Shown here one piece after another: positions 11,607 to 23,345 of a stretch of 41,389 nt of DNA (its first letter is position 1; each line of letters opens with the position of its first letter). The notes beneath the pieces were generated by a model. The model was not told where the DNA came from, did no database searches, and saw only the letters and a program-made list of their open reading frames with translations. The stretch is from the NCBI GenBank assembly GCA_958430865.1, contig CAUDNR010003924.1:1-41389 (forward strand), in the 5' to 3' direction. This DNA comes from Entrophospora sp. SA101. Its lineage: Eukaryota; Glomeromycota; Glomeromycetes; Entrophosporales; Entrophosporaceae. The translations under genes were made by a program, and so were the position numbers.

Positions 11607-14567
11607 TTATTTAATCGGCATTAATCCTATAATAATTACAAATGAAATGATATTGTTATAAGAAACATTAAAATTTTCCACCAAATAAATGTTCTTTTCA
11701 ATAATACTTACTTTGACTATCTGAATTGTACGAGTTTGACAAAATTCCATTGTTTAATGAATAAATTGCAGCGTTAATTCTTTCGATCCATTTAACCTGT
11801 TCGTCATAACTAGTTGCCCTAACTGTGTGTCGTCTATCAGCATCATTTTGCTTGACAATAACTTGAAAACAAAATGGTTGATCTGCTGCATCTTCCTCAA
11901 GTGCTCTAACCATCGCGTATTTGAGATTAATGTCTCCTTTATACAGCAATTTCCCTTGGAATTCTATACAAAACAATAATAAATCATTAAATAGGAAATG
12001 AACTCGCACATCTTTAGTTGAGACGTAGGATGGTTTTGTTGATGATGACGGTTTTTTTGGCATGACTTTAAACAAGTCGCCTTTATATATAAATCTTCGA
12101 GCTGGATCGATTATATTTGTTGGTAAGCCTTCTACTTGTGTTTGAATTTCTAATACTCTTTGTTGGTTTTCTGCATCTCTTATTCTAAATAAAACAATTT
12201 TTTTTGGAATAGAAAATTGTTAAAGAATTATTTAAATTATATGATATTATTACGATAATACACTACTTACTTTTCATTAACTTCGTCAGCAATTGTAGAA
12301 ATTTGTTCTACACATTTTTTAAGTGATTTATAATCTGGATGTGACTCGACCGTATAGTTGAATAATTGTTCCAATAATAATCTGTACCGTGGAATTCTTT
12401 GAATTGGTAAACTTATAAATGAATTGAATGGTAGCCCACCTAATTCAGGTTTAGATTGACAATTCTAATGAAAAGATCACAAATGATAATAAAAAATTTA
12501 ATTAAATTGATTAAATTAAATATTCATATGTAAATGTGCATGTGTTTATTTATATATATAAATAAATATATGAAGATACTTACTAATAAATATTTTTTAA
12601 ATTCTTTGCTTTCATTATTTAGTCTTTCCATTGTTGATATTGCTTGTGGAAAACTTTTTAAATAAATTGTATACATTTTTAAAAATGGCGCCTAGTCAAA
12701 TCAAAAAACAATATAATATAGATTAAAATATAATACAACATTATTTTCAATTCTCTATTATCATTATACTAACAATTTGCAAAAAAATATCACTAATAAG
12801 CTGTTTAGGATTCCAATTATAATATCTCTCCTCTAAATTTTTCAATAACTGTTCATGTAGTGCCAACAACTGCTCAATATTTCCAAACAATAAAGTAATA
12901 TCTTCAAGTGTTGCCATAGGGTTTTTGTTAACAGTTAGCAGCACATTTCGCGACATTGATTTTTGATAATCTTCACGTAGCGGTACCAAGAATACACTAA
13001 CAAGTTTACGTAAACCTTCAACATATGTTTTTTCAGTGGTCACTATCTCTTTTACAGCTGCTTCTCTTTTACGGTTCCTTGATAATGTATTCATTGCTGA
13101 GAAATGGAAAAGTATATTAATGAATTGAGAAATATGTTAATAAATTTATTTGCAATAATATGTATGTGATTGATCACCTGTTTTTTTCTTGTCCTCTTTT
13201 TCTTTTTCTATTTCTATATTATCTTTCACTTCTAAAACGTCGTTAATATTATTACTATTACTATCATAATTATCGTCATTTTCATTAAAATTATTATGAT
13301 TAGGATTTTCATAATCCTCATCTTTATGATCATCATCATCATTATTATAATATGATTCATAAAGTTTATCAATAATATCTTGAGCGCCTGTAAACTCAAA
13401 TGTTGAAGGTGTAAAAGATGGTACACGTGGTGCACTATCTCTAATAATATTAGTGTGAGATGATTTTTTATGATGTGAATTATAATTTAATGGTGGTTTT
13501 TTGCTATTGTAATTATCGTAATTATTATCATTTGTAGTAGTATTATTTTTACTTGTATTAGCATTATTAGTATTAAATGAATGTTGCGAATGTGGTATTT
13601 TTGGAGCATAAGAATATGGCGAGTATGGGGTATGTGGAGTTTGTGGGGTATGTGGAGTTTGTGGTATAGGTGGATAATACGCTACGTTGTATTCTTCTTG
13701 ATTTTGATTATTGTAATAAGGAAATGTATTTTGTCTATGTGGCTGTATTTGTATAAGAGGATTTGTTTTTGCAGCAGGCATTGATTTATGATTTATTTTA
13801 GCTGGCTCATTATTATTAGCATTATTGTTGTTAAAGTAGTTGGATGATGTAGTGTTGATTGGAGCTGTAGGATAAGGAGAGGAGGGTGTGATAGGAGTTG
13901 AAGGAAAAGAAGTCATATTTGTCGACGCCGACGATAATGACGATGATGTTGAACTTGAAGATAAGGTCGATGATATAGATAAAGATGATGAAGCATTAAC
14001 AATACCGCTTCGTTGTCCTTTGCTTTTTAATGAGTCAGTTCTTGCATAATAATTATTGTCATAATCGCTACTATTTGAAGGGCTCCTTTTCATGTATACG
14101 TCATTTGGTGGTAAATTTGGTGATAGTCTATTTAATTCATTATCATTAAAGTTATTATTAGTATTGTTATTATTGACATTGATATTAAAGTTATTATTAT
14201 TGTTATTCATAATGTTCATTTGATTTATACGTTGTTGTTGTAATCTTGAAAAAGAAGGAGACGGTGATGATGAGAGTGGCGGTGTTGATGGATAATTGTA
14301 ATTTATCTGTGATGTTGGTGAAGTATTATTACTACTACCATTCTTATTATTATTATTTCCATTATTAGTTAAATTATTGGCAAATGCATCGTCTATATTA
14401 TAATAATCAATATTATTATCTATAGATGATGTTGTCAAAGGTGCTAATGAATTAGGATATTCATTGTTAATTTGGTTAATTTGATGATGATGAAGTTGAT
14501 GATGATTTTTATTACGAATATTTTCATGAGATTTATGACTGTAAAACCCTGAATCTCCACGCGACAT
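11607..14567 (-). CDS. RhoGEF with DH and PH domains (full-length copy)
   Basis: Six exons on the minus strand (14567-13178, 13096-12774, 12691-12584, 12464-12271, 12184-11712, 11626-11607) give 835 residues. Residues 1-460 are a low-complexity tail rich in Asn, Ser, Pro and Thr, including a repeated TPHTPQ stretch. A Dbl-homology domain follows (about 474-665), with the first conserved block VKEIVTTEKTYVEGLRKLV and the typical late helix SLPIQRIPRYRLLLEQL. A pleckstrin-homology domain (about 697-808) has FLFNDLLLFC and ends near the conserved Trp of VKWIERINAAI. DH-PH proteins exchange GDP for GTP on Rho-family GTPases at membranes, controlling polarity and actin; the target GTPase cannot be read from sequence. 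The inner edge of the inverted duplication (13737) cuts through exon 1 at about codon 277, so only this copy is complete. The start ATG at 14567 is preceded by an A/T-rich leader. Confidence 0.9.
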
Positions 14568-15799
14568 TTTTTTTTTATATTAATATAAATTTATTTTTTT
14601 TTTTTTTTTAGAGCTCCAACTTTATTTTTTAAAAACGAATGAATCAAATTCTAAATAAAGGTGAAGCGAGGGAAGAATGTTAAAAAAAATATTTTTTTAA
14701 TTATATAAAACTTGTTGGTTTCAATTCACTTACTGTAATAAAAAATAATCAATTATCAACCATAAATTAATGAAAGAATTAGTTAGAAAAACAAAGATGG
14801 TGATGTACTCTTTTAAATTATTTTCTAATTCAATTAGAAATTCTAAAAAAAAAATAATAAATAGTAGTGATAAAGTAAAAAAAGGTTTAAATAATGGAGG
14901 AATTTTTTTTTATATAATTAAAATTTATTTAATTTGATGCTATGATACTAAAAAAGACAAGAAATAAAAGGCTTTCATAAAGAGTGCTACACTACATTTC
15001 CCTCGTGAAACAAACAGTGATCAATTTAATATTAATATTAATTGGTGATATCCCTAAAAAAAGTAAAAGGTCACAACTTATGCTATCAGTATTCAAATAA
15101 ATTATTGTTTTGATGTCATAATTTTGCACAAATTTTGTAATATTTCTTTTTGAAAGGATCAAGTTTAACATAATTTTAGAAGAATCTTTAAATAAAAAAA
15201 GTTAAAAAAAAGAGAAAAATGGACTACTGACCAATAAACTATAAATATTCAAAGCAAAAGGTTTTAAATAAATCTTATTTATATTAGAAGTTCATTATTG
15301 CATTAGAAATGAGGTACAATCAATCCAAGTATAAGCATAAACCAATTGGCGAACAAAAATGTTTGGAAGCTGCGGAATGATATAAAACTCATTCGATAAA
15401 AAGACTGAGCCGGACCATATAAAATGATAACGGAAATCAAGAGCTACCCAAGATTAATATCTATTGAGATTGAGGTTAGGTGTAGATTTAATAAAAATAT
15501 CCTTTTCGCTGCTATGAAGGTTCCTCTTTCGAGTATAAAAGTTCCGTGGACATAAAAGAGGCTTCAATTAGTTTAATTTAAAGAAGAGCTGAATGTTATG
15601 GAAGACCAGAAAATGCGTGATTAGGAGTTGATACAATAACCAACAATTTTCGTGATCCACTGCTCGAAAAAGAGTATTCGAACGAGCTTCGTTTTTTGTC
15701 AATTGCGTAAAATTTTAACATAATGCATGCCAATTGCGTTTAATAAATTGTTATTATTGAAGATAAATGGCAAAGAACGAAAACCTTCTGCTGAATTAT

Positions 15800-15970
15800 A
15801 GCGAACAAGTGTGTTTTGCCTTCTCAACCTTTATCCGATTGAAAAAGGCTCCTAAAAATACAACAGATTTGGAAAATGCTTTCAAGAGGAATGGTCTAAC
15901 ATTCCTCAAGAAATTTATAATAAATTGATCGAAACATGTATCTAATAATGAACGGCCAACGGAATACCAT
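15800..15970 (+). pseudogene. Tc1/mariner-like transposase relic (copy 1)
   Basis: Across frameshifts, translated pieces resemble the C-terminal part of Tc1/mariner DDE transposases: VLPSQPLSD, a PIEK stretch, then PKNTTDLENAFK, PQEIYNKLIETC and finally NNERPTEY, in the order expected for that family. Stops and frame changes mean it cannot be active. The N-terminal two thirds and clear terminal inverted repeats were not found. The call rests on pattern memory of the family, so it is tentative. Confidence 0.45.
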
Positions 15971-17197
15971 TGGAAAATTTTCCACCATCACGTGGATGAC
16001 AAGGTGGGTGATGGAAACTTTCTAATTTTCCAAAACTTTATTTTGCACGGTCTTAGTATTATTGCGATTTGTTTATTTTATTTATTAAAAAATCCTTCGG
16101 CAAAAAGGTGTAAATTTGATTGGAATGAGCATTGCAGCCCAACAGACATTGATTAATTTACGTGTCCCTCAATAATAAACTTTCTAGGGTTTGATATGTT
16201 TGAGTTAATACCGTTCATTGATTATTTAATTTCTGATAACACAACAAAATTTTTACATTTTATATGAAGAATATGTTAACCAATGTAATAATAATATGTT
16301 GAAAACATGCCAATACCACGCTGAAAACAAACGAAATTTATTTTCCGTATTAGTATTAGTGTGAGCCCATATGTTTCCCGGGTATTTCCTATATTAATAA
16401 TAAAAATATACGGAAAGGCAGGAAGACTCCGCACTGTATTTCTGTTTCTGTGTCAAGATTTTCTATATTGATAGGGCAGATCTCTCATACAAATTAATTT
16501 ATTGTCTTCATGTCCATTTAAAATAAAATTGAGGTTGTATTCAGGGAAAAGGGTCTTTGCTAAAAATTTTATATATTAATATAGAAATAAACAGTTGATC
16601 AAAAGATTGCTACATGCATGTCTTCCAAATCCATTGGTTATTATTATGGTACTGATCAACTAACGACATCAAATTTTAGGGATATCTTTAAGATTAAAAA
16701 GGGTTTAGGGTCTCACCAAACAAGATAACAACAATAATGAAAAATCTTTCTTGTCTTTAAAGAACAAACCAAACCAAAAAAGTAAAGGTCATTTTTTTGT
16801 ATTAAAAATTTTTATTCGATACTTCCATTTTAGGTAATTCTTGCCAAAATTATAAGAATTTTTAACAATGTTAATTTAGAATATTTGATTTTGTAAAATA
16901 ATCAGTATAGCTAGGGAAAAATATTTTTTTGGATATATAATGATGCAATAAATCATTAGATGGGAAGAGGGAAATAGGCATCGACAGAATTATGAAATAT
17001 AAAAAACAATCATATAATCAATAACAAAAAAAGTAATAATATTGATTCGATTGATGATTAAAACAAAAACCACCCTTTTTTTATTTAAAAAAATTCAAAC
17101 CCTTGAAAATAATTAATTCGCGAATAGTAAAATGCGGGTTTGATAATAAGCCTATTAATTAATTAATAGAATCTTTTTTTAATTGTAGAAATTTAAA

Positions 17198-17297
17198 ATG
17201 ACAAATTTGGCTTCAGTAGGTGAAATAAAGCCACATTCACATTATGGGCTAAATGCAAGAGAGATGGATACAACTAAATTGAAGTCTTTGAAGCATT
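17198..17297 (+). other. Possible orphan coding exon (copy 1)
   Basis: A short frame starts with ATG at 17198 (MTNLASVGEIKPHSHYGLNA) and meets a GTAATT donor-like site at 17298; an acceptor-like TTGTAG stands 9 bp before the ATG. Its composition is less AT-rich than the surroundings and free of simple repeats. I found no continuing exon and do not recognise the peptide. It may be a gene fragment or chance. The direct-repeat copy lies at 27704-27803. Confidence 0.25.
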
Positions 17298-18211
17298 GTA
17301 ATTTATTATCATTATAATTATCATATGTTTGCTTTAATATTATCAACCTTATCATTATTATATTAAAAGAATATAGTAGTTTATTGGAAATGATAAATAT
17401 AACGGTTGATTTACAATGAATTTTTGTTGAATAATATACTTGGAATTGTTCATTATTAAATATTAATATTAATTGGAGAATATTTATTTATTTATAATTA
17501 AATTTATTAAATTTATATAATATTTTTTTAAATTAATTCTAGTTTATATTAATACTGCTATCAGTCAGTATACTACTATCATATACTACCATTAAAGGTA
17601 TGTATGCAACATTGCATTAATTAATTTTTTTTTCCAGAAAGAATTGTTACGCGATAATTATTTATTTATTATTATTTTAGAAGATACATTGGTAATTTGA
17701 TTTACATTAAACGTTTGTCAAAGATGCAAACTTTTGATAAAATTGTACACTTTTGACTATTTTTAAAAAAATTTTTTTTTATCAATGATAGAAATTCAAT
17801 ATCCAAATATTCTATACTACTATTATTAAAAGGCATGTACACAGACAGCATTGCATTAATTAAATTTTTTCCTTTCCAAAAAAAAAGGATTTATAGTAAA
17901 TGATACGGCGTACAATTAGAAGGAATTGTTGCGTGACTATTATTATTAAATTCTTTCTTTGTATATTAATTATTATTTGGTATTAATAGAATAAAAATTG
18001 CTGAAAAGTAGAAATTATTATTCCCTTTCTATATATAATTCTGTAATTGTGTAATTTCATGTGACTTTGTATAAAAAAAATTTTTTTTTAATAATGTGCA
18101 AACCACGAATTAATAATGTTAATATGTAAAGCTACTAAGTTAATAATTATATGTGTAGAGGAATATAAGGATGGCGGATAGTTGTAGCCATAAATTTTTT
18201 TTTAAGACCAA

Positions 18212-18248
18212 TCGGCGCGCAGTGATATTGTAACATGCTGCGCGCCGA
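18212..18248. repeat. GC-rich hairpin (copy 1)
   Basis: CGGCGCGCAG (18213-18222) and CTGCGCGCCG (18238-18247) form a perfect stem, extended by one T-A pair, around a 15-nt loop. It is a conspicuous GC-rich island in very AT-rich surroundings and lies 43 bp before the point (18291) where the duplicate copy folds back. Function unknown; it could be a transposon end, or a structure that stalls replication. Confidence 0.85.
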
Positions 18249-18527
18249 GTTAATATCATTGGACTGTATTTTGGATCTTGGGATTAACATTAGACAAAAG
18301 TATTATTGTTATTATATATTTATTTTATTTGTAATTGATGTTCTATCTATATATTTATAATATGTGTGTAATATAATCAAAAGCTAAATTCACACCAAAA
18401 AAAATTTTATATCTATCCAATATATACACGGTGAATATATTCTTCATTTATTAACCCGGTAACCATTCTTTAAATTTGATAAAGTCTTAAGCATTATCTA
18501 AATCTTCAAAAGCTTTATCTAATTTAT

Positions 18528-19639
18528 CTAATCTATATTTTTTCTACCAAATCCAAATGCTACCAATAACAGCCACAATAAACTACCAGAAAATATTGGA
18601 ATGACCAAATTATCGTCTAATCCATAAACATCAACCAATTCACTAATTCCGCCAATCACACCAGTAAGTAATGATAATGTTAACAATCTATTAATACCAC
18701 CATTACTACTATTGCTATCACTGTCATTAATGGAAACATTGTAATTGAAGCTTGTTAAATCAGATGAATTATTATTCCAGAATATTAATCCAATTGTTGT
18801 ACCAACTACAATTGCACCTAATGTTCCTGCTAGTGTTTTGCCAGTACTAAACTTATAAGTATATTTTCCATATTTCCTGCCAACAACTGAAGCTGCTGTA
18901 TCGCACCATGACAATATCAATATTGATATAGCACTAATATCCTAATAATTTTTTTGGAGGAAGGAAGAAAAGGATAAGAATTTTAATTAATAAATCAATT
19001 AAAAAATCAATTAGAAAGATCAATAATTAATTAATTAAAATTAAATTAATTAACAATCAATTACTTTTGGAAATAAAGATAACACCACCAAACATCCTGC
19101 AATATAATATATAACACCATTTATTTTTCCATGACTTTTTTCAGATTCTCTCATTAAAAATCCAAATAGCTTAACATACAAATTATTGAATGATGAGTTA
19201 TTAAATCTTAATAATTCAATCAATGAAATGATAATCAACGATAGGAAAAGATAATCCCTAACGATGGTTGGATCTATTGATTTATTATTATATAATAAGA
19301 GAACTAAAAAGCCTATATATATAAAAAAATAAACATTAAAGAATTATTTAGAAAAGTAAAAAGTATTTTAATATAATCAATTAAATCAATTAATTAACTG
19401 AATGAACAATTACCGATAGATGAATGTAATATTTTTCGTGGTATTTCCCAGTCTTTTTTTACAATAGTGTTGTTGTTGTTGTTATTGTTGTTATTATTAG
19501 TGTTATTAGTATTTGCATTGATTTTTTTTTTAAATTTTTTATTCGTAAATGGTTCGTTATTATTATTAATAGTGTTGTTATTAATGGTATTATTATTCTT
19601 TTTGTTCTTTTTTCTTTTATGTGAACGATGGAGTACCAT
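18528..19639 (-). CDS. DGK1: DGK1-type CTP-dependent diacylglycerol kinase
   Basis: Three exons on the minus strand (19639-19414, 19312-19065, 18941-18528) give 295 residues, close to the yeast Dgk1 length of about 290. The enzyme phosphorylates diacylglycerol with CTP to make phosphatidic acid in the endoplasmic reticulum or nuclear membrane, opposing the Pah1 lipin phosphatase. The polytopic membrane part begins with IPRKILHSSIG (Arg68-Lys69) and includes LSWCDTAASVVGRKYG (Asp172, Gly179). These match in identity and spacing the residues I recall as essential in yeast Dgk1 (Arg76, Lys77, Asp177, Gly184). The N-terminal 60 residues are a basic stretch (HKRKKNKK) plus Asn runs, presumably cytosolic. 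Dolichol kinase (Sec59) is a related alternative, but the length and motif spacing favour DGK1. It lies 372 bp downstream of the transcription factor on the same strand and is single copy here. Confidence 0.88.
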
Positions 19640-20011
19640 TATTTCTGTTTATTTATATTTATTCAATTTTTTCAGTTTACTTTTTTCGTAATAAAATTTA
19701 ATTTTTAGAGAAGCATAGACAAATGTTTTATCAATTCGTGTAACATACCAACTTTTCAAAAAAAAAAATTTACGTAGTATAATTTATTTCTACGTGTATA
19801 TTAGTATTTTACATTATATTTATTTGTGTGGTAGGTAGGTATATGATGTATATGTATATATAGAGAGTGACTTCACACGCACAAGTATTATTAGGATTGA
19901 ATTAAAAATATTAATACACCAACGTTATGGAGTGCAAAACCACTCTATGCTTAAGTTCTTATAATAAAATGTGTATATGCATATGCAAGTGTATTTAAAA
20001 GGCAAAATATT
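19640..20011. other. Intergenic spacer between DGK1-like and transcription factor genes
   Basis: This 372-bp spacer should hold the 3' untranslated region of the transcription factor gene and the promoter of the DGK1-like gene, both on the minus strand. It shows T and A runs but no gene. Confidence 0.5.
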
Positions 20012-22738
20012 TTAAGAATTGAAAAAGAAATTTTGTTGTTGATCCCATGGCGGATTGTCAATATTATCATTACCATTATTATTATTATAGTTAAATTGCG
20101 GATGATCTTGTGAAAATATCGTTGATTGTGGTGCTCCAATTGAAGTTTGTGACGTTGGTAGTGACGATAGTAATGATCTATCTTCTACCATAGGATCAAC
20201 AACAACAGCACCATCATTCATTATTTCTTCCGGATCAAATAAAGATGTTATAATATATTTATCATTGTTATTGTCGTCTCTTTCACCGGTGTCTATTATT
20301 TTATCATCTTCGATTTGATCTTGGCTTCTTTTTTTATTATTAATGTTGCTACCACCATTACCGTTACCAGAATTATTATTACATCCTCCACTCTCTCCTA
20401 CATCACTATTGATGTCACCACCGCCGCCACCACCACCACCATTATTTTTACCTTTGTGTAATTCCAAAATTTGCATTAGCATTGGAAGCGATATAGAAAA
20501 TTGGCCATTGACAATTTTCGAAACTTCTTCTAATTCTTTTGCCAGAATATCCGAATCATAATAAATAAGTTTTTCCGATCCAGCTTTAAACTCGGATAAA
20601 GTATCAGCCAGAGCTTGTTTTGCTTCTTGTGCATAATCAGATGATGCATTCATTATAAGTAATTCGATCCCCATGGATTTCAACAGACAAAAAAAAGGGT
20701 GACGGAAATAAGTAAATGCCATTTTATCATGTTTCCTTGTATATTTGAAAATATCTGTTATTGTGGTTGCAGCTGTTAGGCATGCTTCAATTGGCCCAAT
20801 GTTGTTATAATTTTTATGTTTTATTGGTGACAATGATGATAAACTAGTATTTATGTAAGGTTGATGTAGTAGAATGATACAAGCATGAAACATAATATTA
20901 ATATAACCGACGTAACTTGAAAAGTTATTTAATTGTAAGAAACTTCTTGGATCAGTATTTGGTAAATATTGATATTGCAAATCATCAGGTAACTCTTTCA
21001 AGCATTTAGCCAGCGAAGATCTCAATTGTCTCAATGTGCTTTTCGAGTCAGTAATATGTGATTGCCAACTTTGATAATTGGCTTTTGGTCGAACTGAATA
21101 ACCAAATTTCCATATTTCACCTAAAATTCGTGACAGTTTTATGAATGATATGAAAAAATCCTTTGATTTACGATCAAAGTTTGGCATAGTTGGAAAGGGT
21201 ACATCTATGTCGCTGTCATCTAATGAATATGGTTTTCCAAGAATGAATGACATCCATCTGTTGTAAGTATATACACAATAAAATACCCTGGACCTTTCCT
21301 CCTTTTCTTCCATTGTTAACGAATTATCTACTCGTAAAAGTCCTAATGAATTCGTCATTTGAACTAATCATATATATATAAAATAATGAAAAAAAGTTGA
21401 GCGTGTGACTAATGTTTGTTGTTATGATGTGTAAAAAAGTAAACAAACCACATACCAGCCATTCCTAAAAACATAAAAGCACTATCAAGTCGTGAAAAAC
21501 TACTTTCAGCTTGTAATAAAAGCAACAATGCTTGAATTGTTTCCAATCTAGGATCGTCATACAAAGAATCAAGAAGTTCCTATAACAACAACAATATTGA
21601 TGTTAAAATAATAAGTAATGAGTTATATTATTATATTAATAAATTTTTTAAAAAAAAGCACCTTTGCAGCATCAAAAAATACACCACCAGGCTTATGCTT
21701 TGACTTTTGTATAGATATATCATCGCCACTCGGTAGCCTTGCAGCAGAAATTGCCAATATTGAATTAATTAATAGCAGAGAATGTTTAGTCTTTTCTTTC
21801 CAAGTTTCATTAAATCTTTTTATATCAACTACCGGTATCATTGGATTTAATTTTTCAAAATAATCTCGTATTAATCTTTGACATAATTCTTCAGATGGCG
21901 GAGGTGGTGGATGTGGTGATGAGTTTGAGTCCGGTAATGATGAAGAGGTTGATGATGGTGAACAATATGATGATGATGGCGATGGTGATGGTGGTGATGA
22001 TGATGATGCTGGCGAATTATTAATATTTAAAGACATTTTATTTAATTTATTTACTAAATCTACAACAGTATTCGGATAAGTATGGTTAAACATTCCTAGT
22101 AACGGTGATTTATATAAATCTTCATGTTCAGAATTATTTAATGGTGGTACTGTTAAAGCTGGGAAATCAAGAGTAATTGAATTTGTATTATTATTATTTG
22201 CTTTGTCAACTTTGATATTGTTGTTATTATTGTTCTGATCGTTTGGTTTTAATAAAAAATTTTCAAGAATTAAATTAATATTTTTTTCAATTCCTTCTAA
22301 ATCTTTTTTTGTTAATGGTTGTACTTCGCGTTGCTGTAGTTGTGAAAGGGGAGAAGAAAAGGCAGAGATCTGTGATGATGGTAATGGTGATAAATTATTC
22401 CAATCAATCGAAGTTGTTAAAAGTTGTTGTTGTTGTTGTTGTTGTTGCTGTTGTTGTTGTTGTTGTTGTCGTCGTTGTTGTTGTTGTAAGGATGAGGTTG
22501 GATTATGATTAAGATGTAGATGAATTTGTTGTTGGAGTTGTTGGAGTTGTTGAAGTTGAAATTGTTGAAGTTGATATGGTTGCTGATATTGATGGTTATG
22601 AAGATGAGGAGGAAAATTTGGAATTTGGAATTGTTTTGGAATTCTAGGAAATTGTCGTTGACTCGATAAATTTTGTGAACTGACATTATTATTATTATTG
22701 TTGTTATTAATTGAGGAGGATGGATTTAAAGGTAGCAT
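20012..22738 (-). CDS. Fungal-specific transcription factor (middle homology region), poly-Gln
   Basis: Three exons on the minus strand (22738-21662, 21579-21456, 21363-20012) give 850 residues. The first 280 residues are low complexity: Asn, a long poly-Gln tract from CAA codons, and Ser/Pro runs. From about 285 the protein matches the fungal-specific transcription factor domain: LIRDYFEKLNPMIPVVDIKR, then SLYDDPRLETIQALLLLLQ, and the characteristic block VFYCVYTYNRWMSFILGKPY followed by DSDIDVPFP. The C-terminus is again low complexity, with Gly, Asn and Asp runs. Most such regulators carry an N-terminal Zn2Cys6 cluster; no spaced-cysteine cluster is present here, so the DNA-binding part is absent, lies in an undetected upstream exon, or has been lost. 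The target genes are unknown. Single copy in the window. Confidence 0.85.
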
Positions 22739-23224
22739 CGTTGCAATCTTTCTTATTTTAGTAATTTATAACTAATGTTAATAAACTTAAATATAAAGTA
22801 AAAAAAAAAAATAATATTATATATTAGTTTTAACTTAATTGAACCCTGAAAAAACTATATATACATATATATACTTTTTTTTTTCCTTAAGGAACAAAAA
22901 ATGAAAAATAAAAGTCGGTGTGAATTTTTATACCAGAAACAAAATAGTTAATTAGGTTGTAATTCTGTATTTGGGTTATTTTTGAACCACAATAACAATA
23001 GAAATTTATTCGTTAATTGATTTGTTATTTTCATATTGAATGAATCATTTCTTTCTACTTGGATAAAAAACCTGTTTCTTATGCATAAATGATAATGAAT
23101 AAACAAAGCTGCACAAACAAATCCATTGATTATCAGTGAAAATTAACAAATATTGATTTTTAAAGAGTGATCATATCATTTCTTGAATGTAAAACTTTCA
23201 GTCGTAATTTTATATTAATCCATT

Positions 23225-23345
23225 TAAAAAACCATCTCTGAATAAAGCACTCGTGGAGTTTTTCTACCAATCCAACTTGCGTAATGTAATCTTTTTCATT
23301 ATTGAATTTCTTGATCGAAAGGAAGTCAATGTAACACGAATTGTT
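23225..23345 (-). pseudogene. Short BTB-TLDc gene relic
   Basis: On the minus strand this piece reads, across a frameshift, like the junction between BACK and TLDc in this family: IINEKDYI, then SWIGRKTPRVLYSEMVF, where a SWIDRK-type stretch is expected. The bases also resemble part of the pseudogene at 2425-3784 (AATCCAACTTGC shared near 23270 and 2850). No other domain piece is clear, so this is a fragment. Confidence 0.4.

Larger units (their letters stand above)
1229..13737 (+). repeat. Left arm of 12.5-kb inverted duplication
   Basis: Every stretch I compared in this 12,509-bp segment reappears as its reverse complement at 28797-41305, with paired coordinates summing to 42534 from end to end. 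All open frames match exactly, and so do simple repeats: the TCATTG hexamer run in the KAT14-like gene and the TCA codon run in the BTB gene have the same copy number. The outer edge lies at TTTTCC after GG (1227-1228), where the right arm reads differently. The inner edge is at 13737, inside exon 1 of the RhoGEF gene. The arm carries one pseudogene, two intact genes and most of the RhoGEF gene. Such identity means a very recent duplication or an assembly duplication. Confidence 0.97.
14984..18299 (+). repeat. 3.3-kb direct repeat, copy 1
   Basis: The segment recurs at 25490-28805 in the same orientation with an offset of 10506. I noticed one difference, G at 15045 against A at 25551. The right edge is sequence-defined: after TAGACAAAA this copy continues with GTATTATT while the other turns into the inverted arm. 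The left edge is not defined biologically because the other copy begins directly after the N gap. Confidence 0.95.
14568..18527. other. Intergenic region containing direct repeat copy 1
   Basis: This 4-kb stretch lies upstream of the RhoGEF gene and downstream of the DGK1-like gene. From 14984 to 18299 it is copied at 25490-28805. Inside it I see a Tc1/mariner-like relic (about 15800-15970), an imperfect inverted repeat just after it (about 15971-16035), a possible orphan exon (17198-17297) and a GC-rich hairpin (18212-18248). The rest is AT-rich with no supported gene. Confidence 0.6.

Noticed and set aside
13146..13177. Continuation of RhoGEF exon 1 to a stop at 13146
   Set aside because: A GTGATC donor after 13178 and an acceptor before 13096 keep the phase and join directly to the DH domain; the extra residues are intron.
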